Below, piece by piece: positions 1 to 7,088 of a stretch of DNA of 8,794 bases (position 1 is its first letter; every line of letters starts with the position of its first letter). Under the pieces are notes generated by a model. That model ran no database searches and had not been told where the DNA came from. It worked only from the letters and a program-made list of their open reading frames with translations. This DNA is from an uncultured Oscillospiraceae bacterium. Lineage in GTDB: Bacteria > Bacillota > Clostridia > Oscillospirales > Oscillospiraceae. The translations under genes were made by a program, and so were the position numbers. The stretch lies in NCBI GenBank assembly GCA_905234005.1, contig CAJOFW010000045.1:5814-14607 (forward strand), in the 5' to 3' direction.

Positions 1-213
1 GATCGTCCCGGGCTTCAGGCTCCGCTGAAAGCCCGCGATGCGGACGGTCTCGAGCGCGTAGCCCTCACGGGGGACAAGCTCGGTCTCCATATGTCCCTCC
101 GCGCCGACGAACAGGATCTCCGCGTCCGGTATCAGCTCCCGGATGCGCCCCGCCACGCCGATGGCGGGGTTTATGTGGCCCGCGGTGCCGCCGCAGGCAA
201 ACAGCACTCTCAT
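1..213 (-). CDS. murG: MurG, UDP-GlcNAc:undecaprenyl-PP-MurNAc-pentapeptide GlcNAc transferase (5' part only)
   Basis: MurG is the membrane-associated GT-B glycosyltransferase that adds GlcNAc to lipid I to make lipid II on the cytoplasmic face. Only the first 71 codons are in the window; the gene runs off the left edge. The N-terminus reads MRVLFACGGTAGHINPAIGV, containing the glycine-rich GGTxGHxxP loop that in MurG contacts the lipid-linked acceptor. Later come LFVGAEGHMET and a GYALETVRIAGFQRSL stretch, both typical of the N-terminal domain. The loop has Ala where the textbook motif has Gly (GGTGGH); I believe this occurs in clostridial homologues. The ATG at 211-213 has an AGGGGAG Shine-Dalgarno at 220-226 with a 6-nt spacer. 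It starts 23 nt after the ftsW stop, so it is surely co-transcribed. The C-terminal UDP-GlcNAc-binding domain cannot be checked here. Confidence 0.96.
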   Translation of the reverse strand, partial: MRVLFACGGTAGHINPAIGVAGRIRELIPDAEILFVGAEGHMETELVPREGYALETVRIAGFQRSLKPGTI

Positions 214-236
214 GTTCCGCTCCCCTGTCTCTTCGC

Positions 237-1424
237 CTATTTCTTCTCCGGTATGGTGCGCGATATGGCCAGTATCATCCCGATCTCCGCCATTTGCAGC
301 AGCAGCGCCGTGCCGCCGTAGCTGAACAGCGGCAGCGATATGCCCGTGCTCGGCATGGTATTCGTGCACACGGCCACGTTCAGGATGACCTGCACCGCGA
401 ACAGCGTCGTGATGCCGACGCAGACGAGGCGGCCGTACCTGCCGCGGGCGTGCATCGCGAGCCAGTACCCGCGGATGATGAGCAGCGAAAACAGCGCCAG
501 AATCAGCACGGCGCCGATGAAGCCCAGCTCCTCGCACACGATCGAGAAGATGTAGTCGTTGTGCTCCTCGGGCAGATAGAGGTACTTCTGCCGCGAGTTG
601 CCGAGACCGAGTCCGAACAGGCCGCCGGAGCCGATCGCGTACAGCGACTGCACGACCTGCCAGCCGGAGTTGGTCGCGTCGGCGAACGGGTCAAACCACG
701 CGGAGACGCGGTTGCGCACATACTCGAAAAACGTGTACGCGATGAGCAGCACCGACCCGACCGCCGCGCCGCCGCCGATGAACCACCCGAGCGGCAGACC
801 GCCGACGAACAGCATCACGAGCGCGAGAAAGACGATGATCATGATCGCCGACCAGTGCGGTTCGGTCGCGATCAGCCCGCACACGACGAGCAGCACCGCG
901 CCGAGCGGCAGGATGCCGCGGCGGAAGTTTTTGAGGTCGCCCTTCACACGGCATATCCAGTCGGCAAAAAACATGATGACGCCGATTTTCGCGATCTCCG
1001 ACGGCTGGATCGTGATGCCGCCGATGATCAGCCAGCGCTGCGCGCCGTTCGCGATCCGTCCGATCAGGAACACGAGCAGCAGCAGTAAGACCGCGAAGAT
1101 CAGCACGAGCGGCGAAAACCTCCGGTAGAACTTGACCGGAAGCCGCGAACAGATGAGCATCACGATCACGCCGCCCACGGCAAAGCCGAGCTGCTTCACA
1201 AAATAATAGGTCGGATTGCCCTTTGTCTGCCCCTCGAGATCGTAGTACGCACGGGCATAGCTCGAGGACAGCACCATGACAAGGCCGATCGTGAGCAGCA
1301 GCAGCGCCAGCATCATAAACGGCACATCCACCGGCCCGCGACCGGCGCCGAGGCCGGTATAGTCCGCGAGGCGGTCGCCGCTGTATCGGATCGCACCCTT
1401 GTTATCGCTGTTATCGCTCGCCAT
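237..1424 (-). CDS. ftsW: FtsW/SpoVE-type SEDS peptidoglycan glycosyltransferase
   Basis: This 395-residue polytopic membrane protein of the SEDS family polymerises lipid II into glycan strands at the septum with a partner class B PBP. A hydrophilic N-terminal tail (about 1-33) is followed by roughly ten membrane segments. Family signatures are visible: NGAQRWL with QPSEIAK (126-146), LPEEHNDYIF (284-293) followed by CEELG, and TMPSTGISLPLFSYGGTALL (356-375). Asp290 in EEHND aligns with the extracellular-loop aspartate needed for polymerase activity in FtsW and RodA. The usual QPDLG-like motif reads EPHWS (188-192). The ATG at 1422-1424 has AGGAG at 1431-1435 with a 6-nt spacer. It lies between mraY and murG, where ftsW is normally found in this cluster, which favours FtsW over RodA. 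A SpoVE-like sporulation role cannot be excluded from sequence alone. Confidence 0.95.
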   Translation of the reverse strand: MASDNSDNKGAIRYSGDRLADYTGLGAGRGPVDVPFMMLALLLLTIGLVMVLSSSYARAYYDLEGQTKGNPTYYFVKQLGFAVGGVIVMLICSRLPVKFYRRFSPLVLIFAVLLLLLVFLIGRIANGAQRWLIIGGITIQPSEIAKIGVIMFFADWICRVKGDLKNFRRGILPLGAVLLVVCGLIATEPHWSAIMIIVFLALVMLFVGGLPLGWFIGGGAAVGSVLLIAYTFFEYVRNRVSAWFDPFADATNSGWQVVQSLYAIGSGGLFGLGLGNSRQKYLYLPEEHNDYIFSIVCEELGFIGAVLILALFSLLIIRGYWLAMHARGRYGRLVCVGITTLFAVQVILNVAVCTNTMPSTGISLPLFSYGGTALLLQMAEIGMILAISRTIPEKK

Positions 1425-1480
1425 AGGCGTCTCCTCTCCCCCGAAGTCTCGGCTTATACGCTCTCCCGAAGGAGCCGTTT

Positions 1481-1536
1481 GGAAATATGCGTTTGAAGCT
1501 AAATTTTTGATAGAAACGTTTGGATAGAAGCGTTTT
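1481..1536. repeat. AT-rich short tandem repeats in the mraY-ftsW spacer
   Basis: The 111-nt gap between mraY and ftsW is markedly more AT-rich than the flanking genes on its mraY side. On the plus strand, 1509-1522 (gatagaaacgtttg) and 1523-1536 (gatagaagcgtttt) are adjacent 14-bp copies differing at two positions. A looser third copy, ggaaatatgcgtttg, sits at 1481-1495, and the core CGTTT occurs four times across 1476-1535. The ftsW side of the gap has a 4-bp stem closed by UUCG on the minus strand (1463-1474). I find no convincing promoter or terminator here, so read-through from mraY into ftsW is expected. Confidence 0.6.
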
Positions 1537-2555
1537 CAAAATCCGTAGCGGTCATAGCACCCGAAGAACGCCAGCACGGCGAAGACGAGGCCCACGGCCG
1601 TGAACAGCGTTACGATCTGGTTTTCCGTCCACTTGTGGCCGAACCAGCCGCCCATCTCAAGATGGTGGTGGAACGGCGCCATTTTGAAGATGCGTTTGCC
1701 GTGCGTCAGCTTGAAATACATCACCTGGATGATGTCCGACAGCGTCTCGAGGATGTATACGATCCCGAGCGGCACCAGAATCAGCGGCACGTCAAGGGCG
1801 AACGCCATGGCGCACACCGCGCCGCCGAGAAACAGGCTCCCGGTGTCGCCCATGAAGCATTTCGCGGGGTGGAAGTTGTAGATCAGAAACCCGAACAGCG
1901 CCCCGGTCATCCCCGACGAGAAGACGCCGAGCGACCGGAACTGAACGCCCCAGCAGTACGCGAGCGCCGTATAGCAGAGCATGACGGGCAGCGTGACGCT
2001 GGCCGCGAGGCCGTCTATGCCGTCGGTGATGTTGACGGCGTTGACCGTCCCGACGATGATGAACGCCGCGAGCAGGAAATACAGCCACTCGGGCATCTGG
2101 ATCGTGATACGCCAGAACGGGACGTACAGGTGCGGGTGCAGATACCCCTCGAGCCGCAGAAGATACAATAGCGCGATGGCCACGACGAGCTGCAGAAGAA
2201 ACTTCGCCCTTGCCGACAGGCCGAGGTTCTGCTTCTTCCGAAGCTTCTCGTAGTCGTCCAGAAAGCCGATGGCGCCGTAGATCATCGAGAACAGCAGCAC
2301 AAACAGCGCCCCGTGGTCGCCGCCGCGGATGTCGGCGAAGCCGACCGTCAGCACGACGACCGTGACGCCCGCTATGAAGATGACGCCGCCCATCGTCGGC
2401 GTGCCGGCCTTGGTCTTGTGCCAGTTCGGGCCGACCTCCCGGATCTCCTGCCCCGCCTTGATTTTCCGAAGCCAGGGCACATAGAAGTGCCCGACAAGCG
2501 CCGCGACGACAAAGGCGACGACAAAGGCGGTGATAAGTCTGAATGTAGTGATCAT
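1536..2555 (-). CDS. mraY: MraY, phospho-N-acetylmuramoyl-pentapeptide transferase
   Basis: MraY transfers phospho-MurNAc-pentapeptide from UDP to undecaprenyl phosphate in the cytoplasmic membrane, giving lipid I. The 339-residue protein has the expected ten-helix hydrophobic pattern and every family motif I looked for: HKTKAGTPTMGG (46-57), the Asp pair in GFLDDYEK (Asp100-Asp101), NAVNITDGIDGLAA (172-185), GDTGSLFLGG (236-245) and PFHHHLE (294-300). The Asp pair, the NITDGID aspartates and the histidine triplet form the Mg2+/UDP site in the family. The ATG at 2553-2555 overlaps the murE stop as ATGA, with GGAGG at 2560-2564 only 4 nt upstream, so translational coupling to murE is likely. 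The gene normally between murE and mraY, murF, is missing. Length is slightly above the usual ~320 residues. Confidence 0.98.
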   Translation of the reverse strand: MITTFRLITAFVVAFVVAALVGHFYVPWLRKIKAGQEIREVGPNWHKTKAGTPTMGGVIFIAGVTVVVLTVGFADIRGGDHGALFVLLFSMIYGAIGFLDDYEKLRKKQNLGLSARAKFLLQLVVAIALLYLLRLEGYLHPHLYVPFWRITIQMPEWLYFLLAAFIIVGTVNAVNITDGIDGLAASVTLPVMLCYTALAYCWGVQFRSLGVFSSGMTGALFGFLIYNFHPAKCFMGDTGSLFLGGAVCAMAFALDVPLILVPLGIVYILETLSDIIQVMYFKLTHGKRIFKMAPFHHHLEMGGWFGHKWTENQIVTLFTAVGLVFAVLAFFGCYDRYGF

Positions 2556-4006
2556 ATTCCCTCCGTCCCGGCGAAGCAGGCCGCGACGAGCTCCCTCTCA
2601 TCCATATGGTTCTTCACGCCGTTGACCTCCTGATACGTCTCATGCCCCTTGCCGGCCAGCACGAGCACGTCGCCCGGCTCGCGGTGGCCGATGGCCCACG
2701 CGATTGCGGCGGCTCTGTCAGGGATGACGACGTGCGGTGTGTCCGCCGGGATGCCCTCGACGATGTCCGCGATGATCGCCTCCGGCTCCTCCGTGCGGGG
2801 GTTGTCGCTCGTCACGACGAGGAAATCCGCGATGTCGGCGGCTGCCCGGCCCATGATCGGGCGCTTTGTCCTGTCGCGGTCGCCGCCGCAGCCGAACAGA
2901 GCCACGAGACGGCCCGGCGAGACGGCTTTTATGGTCTTCAGCACCTTTTCCAGCGCGTCCGGCGTGTGGGCGTAGTCGATGATGACCGTCAGATCGTCCG
3001 CCGGCGTGGGCACGACCTCGACGCGGCCCTTCACGCCGCCCGCCGTACCGAGCGCCGCCGCAGCCTCCTCCAGCGGGATGCCGAGCAGCACGCCGGCGGC
3101 CAGCGCCGTCAGCGCGTTCTCTACGGAGAACCGGCCCGGGATCGCGAGCGTGACCGCCGCCCGCTCCTGCCCGCACGACGCGGTAAAGCGCACGCCGGAG
3201 GCGGTCATGGCGATGTCCCGCGCCCACAGATCGGCGGGCACCGTGGCGCTGAAGCTCAGCATCGGGCACGTCGCCTGCTCGCCCATGAACGGCGACCAGG
3301 TGTCGTCCACATTCACCGCGCCGGCGTCGCTGATTGTAAAGAGCTTCGCCTTCGCGGCGGCGTAATCGCGCATGGTGCCGTGGAAATCGAGGTGGTCACG
3401 CGTGAGATTCGTGAACAGTCCGGCCTGAAATTGAATCCCGGCCACGCGGTCGAGGCTCAGCGCGTGGGACGACACCTCCATGACGACGTGGGTGCAGCCC
3501 GCGTCCGCCATGCGGCGCAGAAGCTTCTGCAGCTCGTAGGATTCCGGCGTCGTCCGGGCGGTGGGCAGCTCCTCATCGCCGATGTAGTTTGCGATCGTGC
3601 CGATAAGTCCGACCTTCGCGCCGACGCACTGCTCCAGTATATGCTTGATGAGCGTCGTAGACGTCGTCTTGCCGTTCGTCCCCGTCACGCCCACCATCGT
3701 GAGCACACGGGACGGCCAGTCGAAATACGCCGCCGATACGAGCGCGAGCGCAAGCCGGCTGTCCGGCGTGACGATATACGGCCCATCGACCTCCGGCGGC
3801 TCCTCGCAGAGCACGGCAGCGGCGCCCCTGTCCAGCGCCGCCCGGATATACCGGTGGCCGTCCGTCTGCAGGCCGCGAACGGCGACGAACAGGTCGCCCG
3901 GCTCCACCGCCCGCGAGTCATAGCGCACGTCCCGGACGGCAAGTCCGGGATCAGCCGTCATGGACGTGACCTCGATATCCTGTATGAGTTCCCGCAGCGT
4001 TTTCAT
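2552..4006 (-). CDS. murE: MurE, UDP-MurNAc-tripeptide synthetase, predicted meso-DAP-adding
   Basis: MurE is the cytoplasmic ATP-dependent ligase that adds the third residue to UDP-MurNAc-L-Ala-D-Glu. The 484-residue protein has the three Mur-ligase domains: an N-terminal UDP-binding domain with VRYDSRAVEPGDLFVA (27-42), the ATPase core with P-loop GVTGTNGKT (106-114), TTPES (152-156), MEVSSHAL (176-183) and TNLTRDHLDFHGTM (199-212), and the C-terminal domain with DYAHTPDALEKVL, FGCGGDRDRTKRPIM and GKGHETYQ (452-459). Lys219 in the AAAK stretch fits the carbamylated lysine. The substrate motif DNPRTEEP (401-408) is the form seen in enzymes that add meso-diaminopimelate; lysine-adding enzymes lack this Arg. 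The ATG at 4004-4006 has GGGAGG at 4015-4020, 8 nt upstream. The reading frame stays open to 4180, but that extension would overlap the preceding gene and lose the ribosome site. Confidence 0.97.
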   Translation of the reverse strand: MKTLRELIQDIEVTSMTADPGLAVRDVRYDSRAVEPGDLFVAVRGLQTDGHRYIRAALDRGAAAVLCEEPPEVDGPYIVTPDSRLALALVSAAYFDWPSRVLTMVGVTGTNGKTTSTTLIKHILEQCVGAKVGLIGTIANYIGDEELPTARTTPESYELQKLLRRMADAGCTHVVMEVSSHALSLDRVAGIQFQAGLFTNLTRDHLDFHGTMRDYAAAKAKLFTISDAGAVNVDDTWSPFMGEQATCPMLSFSATVPADLWARDIAMTASGVRFTASCGQERAAVTLAIPGRFSVENALTALAAGVLLGIPLEEAAAALGTAGGVKGRVEVVPTPADDLTVIIDYAHTPDALEKVLKTIKAVSPGRLVALFGCGGDRDRTKRPIMGRAAADIADFLVVTSDNPRTEEPEAIIADIVEGIPADTPHVVIPDRAAAIAWAIGHREPGDVLVLAGKGHETYQEVNGVKNHMDERELVAACFAGTEGI

Positions 4007-4014
4007 AGTACGCG

Positions 4015-4103
4015 CCTCCCGTAAATTGTACGTGTCTTCCGTAGATTGTACGTATATGCCGCGATTGCACTTGTCCTCCGCAGATTGCACGCATCTTCCG
4101 CGA
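4015..4103 (-). repeat. Degenerate ~20-bp direct repeats carrying the murE ribosome-binding site
   Basis: Almost the whole gap between the transpeptidase stop and the murE start is made of about five copies of one unit. Plus-strand copies run about 4015-4035, 4036-4055, 4056-4074, 4075-4094 and a partial 4095-4103. Read on the minus strand the consensus is CAATCTRCGGARGACRCGTR, and successive units contain GGAAG, GGAGG, GGCA, GGAAG and GGGAGG. The last is the functional murE Shine-Dalgarno. Only the final copy is followed by an in-phase ATG; in the others the matching position reads CAATC. This looks like tandem duplication of the translation-initiation region followed by drift. No promoter or terminator is apparent. 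Confidence 0.75.
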
Positions 4104-6452
4104 TCAATAGCGTCCGAGGTTGCTCGAGTCGGACACCGATACGGTGACGACGCTGCCCACCTCAATCTCCTCGCCGGCATCCACGCTCTGTCTGGTGATC
4201 AGGGCGCCGCCGCCGAGTATCGCGCCCTCGCCGCTTATGTAAAGGCCCTCCCATCCCATGCGGATGCGGGCGACCTCATAGCTCAGTCCGATGAGATCGA
4301 GCATCTCGATCGTCGTCTCCTCCGGCTCCACGCCGCAGAAGAGCGCGACCTCGCTGCCGGCCGCGATGGACGCGCCGGAGCGCGGAAGCTGCGCCGTCAC
4401 CGTGTCGCCGTCGCCGGTCACGCGGTATGTGAACCCGAGCGCCTCCACCGCCGCCTCCGCGTCCTCGAGGCTGCGGCCGATCAGACGCGGAACGGTGCGA
4501 TCCACCAGCGACGCCTCGTCGCCGGTGTAGACCGGCTCCACGCCAAGGACGGGCAGGATGTCCGCCATGATGCTGCCGACGGTCGGCGCGGCCATCTGGC
4601 CGCCGCTGACGTAGGTGGACGCGTTCTCGCCGGGGTTGTCGAGCAGCACGAGCACGGCCACCTGCGGGTCGTCCATCGGCGCGATGCCGATGAAGGACAC
4701 GATATACTGCTTCTGGCCGGTCGTCGCCTCGTAGGCGACCTTCTCGGAGGTGCCGGTCTTGCCGCCGATGCGGTAGCCGGCGACATAGGCGTTCGTGCCG
4801 GTGCCGGCGGGGTCGCCGACGACCTTCTCGAGGATTTCGCAGACATTTCTCGACGTCTCCTCGCTCACGACCTGCCGCACAGCGGTCGGCTCCCGCTGCT
4901 GGACGACCGTGCCGTCGCTGTCAAGAAACCGGCTGACGATGTACGGCTCCATCAGGTAGCCGCCGTTCACCGCGGCGCTGACCGCCGTGATAAGCTGGAG
5001 GGGCGTGATCGTGAACGTCTGGCCGAAGGACGCCGCCGCGAGCTGCGACTGGCTCAGGGGGTTGAAGAAAACCTCCTCGCTCCACCAGAGGCTGCCGGAC
5101 TCACCCATCAGGTCGACGCCCGTTTTTTCAAACAGCCCGAAGGCCCGTGCGTATTCATAGAACCGCTCCGCGCCGACCTTCATGCCGATGTTGACGAACG
5201 CGACGTTGCAGGAGTTCATAACCGCCTGGGTCAGTGTCTCGGAGCCGTGGCCGGACGTATTCCAGCAGTTGAGCGGCGTATCGCGGCCGACGACCTCCAT
5301 GCTGCCGCCGCAGTAGAACGAGGTGTTCATGTTGATCGCCCCGCACTCAAGCCCCATCGCGAGCGTGATGATCTTAAAGGTCGATCCCGGCTCGTATGTC
5401 TCGGTCAGGGCCTTGTTGCGCCACATCTCCTCACGGGCTGCGGCGATGATCGCCTCGGCCTCCTCCTCGGTCTCGGCCTCCTCCGCGAGGGCCAGCGTCT
5501 CCTCGCTGACGGCGGTGTAGTCGTTGAGGTCGAAATTTCCGAGCGACGCCATGGCGAGGATGGCGCCGGTGTTCACGTCCATGACGATCCCGGCGGCGCC
5601 GTTTTGCAGATCATAGCTCGTGACCGCCTCCTGGAGGTGCTTCTCAAGGTAGTACTGGACGTTCTCGTCGACTGTCAGCACGAGGCTCTGCCCGTCCTGG
5701 GCGTCGTAGTAGTCCTCGAAATCCGTGAACAGCATATCCGTTCCGTTCGCGGTCGTGGCGCGGACGATGCGCCCGTCCACGCCGGAGAGCACGTCGTCGT
5801 AGCAGTATTCGATGCCGGCGAGGCCGTGGTCGTCCGAGCCGACGAAGCCGATCACATGGCTGGCGAGGCTGCTGTACGGATAAAACCGCTTCGACGCCTC
5901 CTCGATCCGGACGCCCATATACGAGCGTATGACGGGGTTTCCGTCGCCGTCATAGACGGGGTTTCCCTTCTCGTCGTACACCTGATAGCCGGCCTCCTTG
6001 AAGGCGCGGACCTGTTCCGTGATGTCGTCGTCGACCTTGCGGGCCACGGTGACATACCAGGAGCTTGTGTTCTTTGTCTTCTCGTAGATCGTGTCGTAGT
6101 CCATGTCGAGGATATCGGCCAGCGCCTTCGAGATGGCGACGGGATCCTCCCCGTATTTCGCGATTTCCGCCGGACTCAGGTAGATGTTGCTCACCGACGC
6201 GCTCATCGCGAGGATGTTCATGTTCCGGTCGTAGATCGTGCCGCGCTGGGACGTCACCGTCGTCTCCCGGAGCTGCTGGTCGACCGCCGCGGCCTCGTAT
6301 TTATCGTGATCGATGATCTGCAGCTTGAACAGCCGGATACCGAGCAGCAAAAACGCAACTATGCCGCACACCGCCATAAGGACGAGTGTGCGGCGAATCA
6401 TCATTGTCTCCGTGGAGCCGGAACCCCTGCCGGGTATTCGCTGGTTTGCCAT
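4104..6452 (-). CDS. ftsI: Class B penicillin-binding protein, FtsI/SpoVD type, with PASTA domains (D,D-transpeptidase)
   Basis: This septal D,D-transpeptidase crosslinks glycan made by FtsW. The 782-residue protein has a short basic cytoplasmic N-terminus and one membrane anchor (about 22-42), with the rest outside. The N-terminal PBP dimer domain begins TSQRGTIYDRN (67-77) and includes RFYPYSSLASHVIGFVG (189-205). The transpeptidase domain has all three catalytic motifs: GSTFK with nucleophile Ser357 and Lys360, SCN (414-416), and KTGT (565-568). Two C-terminal PASTA domains follow, a canonical one (about 652-707) and a divergent one (about 713-775). Two unusual segments are a doubled YDxxGNPV (159-174) and a Glu/Ala-rich stretch (316-343) just before the active-site motif. 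The ATG at 6450-6452 has GGAGG at 6460-6464 with a 7-nt spacer. Position after ftsL argues for the division enzyme; PASTA architecture is shared with SpoVD, so the sporulation paralogue remains possible. Confidence 0.95.
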   Translation of the reverse strand: MANQRIPGRGSGSTETMMIRRTLVLMAVCGIVAFLLLGIRLFKLQIIDHDKYEAAAVDQQLRETTVTSQRGTIYDRNMNILAMSASVSNIYLSPAEIAKYGEDPVAISKALADILDMDYDTIYEKTKNTSSWYVTVARKVDDDITEQVRAFKEAGYQVYDEKGNPVYDGDGNPVIRSYMGVRIEEASKRFYPYSSLASHVIGFVGSDDHGLAGIEYCYDDVLSGVDGRIVRATTANGTDMLFTDFEDYYDAQDGQSLVLTVDENVQYYLEKHLQEAVTSYDLQNGAAGIVMDVNTGAILAMASLGNFDLNDYTAVSEETLALAEEAETEEEAEAIIAAAREEMWRNKALTETYEPGSTFKIITLAMGLECGAINMNTSFYCGGSMEVVGRDTPLNCWNTSGHGSETLTQAVMNSCNVAFVNIGMKVGAERFYEYARAFGLFEKTGVDLMGESGSLWWSEEVFFNPLSQSQLAAASFGQTFTITPLQLITAVSAAVNGGYLMEPYIVSRFLDSDGTVVQQREPTAVRQVVSEETSRNVCEILEKVVGDPAGTGTNAYVAGYRIGGKTGTSEKVAYEATTGQKQYIVSFIGIAPMDDPQVAVLVLLDNPGENASTYVSGGQMAAPTVGSIMADILPVLGVEPVYTGDEASLVDRTVPRLIGRSLEDAEAAVEALGFTYRVTGDGDTVTAQLPRSGASIAAGSEVALFCGVEPEETTIEMLDLIGLSYEVARIRMGWEGLYISGEGAILGGGALITRQSVDAGEEIEVGSVVTVSVSDSSNLGRY

Positions 6453-6510
6453 TGTGTATCCTCCATTGGCTCATCATGCTGTCGCCGATGGTTCCAGTAT
6501 AGTACGTCCA

Positions 6511-7086
6511 TCAATGGAAATATGACAGGATCGGAGCGAGGAGATCGTCCACATCGACGGAGAACAGCCCCGGCTCCTCGTAGGTGATGATGACGGCCTT
6601 GTCGGCGGACGAGACGTTTGTGAGATAGTGGATCTGCTCCTCCGTCGGCTCCTGCATTCCAAGAACGTCCGTGGCGTACGCCTCCACGTCCTTGAGATTG
6701 AATGCCTTTTCGTATTCGACGGCCAGCTTGTCCCGTTCCTCCTCGAGCGCCGCGATCTGCGTCTCGAGTTCAACGGACGCACGGGATATGCGTACGATGT
6801 CGATCTGCTTGAGCAGCATCATGGTCAGCAAAACGACCACGACGGCCACGCCGAGAACCGCCAGCACCGACCAGCCCTTTCCGCCCCGGGAGACGGCGCG
6901 CTCGTCCTCCAGCGCCTTTTCCCTGACCCAGACGCGGGCGCTTCCGCGGCCGCGGCGCTCCTGCGGCACGTCGTATACAGGCTCCTCCGGCGGATAGAAA
7001 ACGGGGCCGCTGAAATCATAGGCAAGCGTCCCGTCCGCCGCGCCGGTCACAAAATTATAGCTGATGAAGTTCCTTGTATCCTGCAT
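6511..7086 (-). CDS. ftsL: FtsL-like bitopic cell division protein
   Basis: This 191-residue bitopic membrane protein has the FtsL/DivIC plan. A hydrophilic, partly basic cytoplasmic region (1-70, with RRGRGSAR and many charges) is followed by one membrane helix (about 72-92, WSVLAVLGVAVVVVLLTMM). A coiled coil with ELETQIAALEEERDKLAVEY (about 99-128) comes next, then an extracytoplasmic tail. FtsL with DivIC and DivIB recruits and activates the septal FtsW-PBP pair. The assignment rests on topology and position between rsmH and the transpeptidase, since FtsL sequences are poorly conserved. The ATG at 7084-7086 lies 2 nt past the rsmH stop, with a GGAGAGGG-like ribosome site just upstream. 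The open frame extends further but would run inside rsmH. The N-terminal cytoplasmic part and the C-terminal tail are longer than in many FtsL proteins of 90-130 residues. Confidence 0.85.
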   Translation of the reverse strand: MQDTRNFISYNFVTGAADGTLAYDFSGPVFYPPEEPVYDVPQERRGRGSARVWVREKALEDERAVSRGGKGWSVLAVLGVAVVVVLLTMMLLKQIDIVRISRASVELETQIAALEEERDKLAVEYEKAFNLKDVEAYATDVLGMQEPTEEQIHYLTNVSSADKAVIITYEEPGLFSVDVDDLLAPILSYFH

Positions 7087-7088
7087 GA

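Noticed and set aside
1441..1474. Small stem-loops (including a UUCG tetraloop) as a terminator before ftsW
   Set aside because: Stems are only 4 bp and have no U-run, so they would not stop transcription.
2606..4024. 472-codon plus-strand open frame antisense to murE
   Set aside because: Same reason: a composition artefact opposite a gene whose motifs are all present.
4007..4180. N-terminal extension of MurE by 58 codons
   Set aside because: It would overlap the end of the transpeptidase gene, encodes the repeat spacer, and bypasses the well-spaced GGGAGG before the ATG at 4006.
6465..6510. Possible internal promoter (TATACT on the minus strand) before the transpeptidase gene
   Set aside because: No acceptable -35 hexamer lies 16-18 bp upstream; the gap is a short co-transcribed spacer with a normal ribosome site.
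3960..6587. 875-codon plus-strand open frame antisense to the transpeptidase
   Set aside because: Its translation is Arg/His/Asp-rich low-information sequence with no recognisable domain, and it spans several confident minus-strand genes. Long antisense open frames are expected in high-GC DNA.
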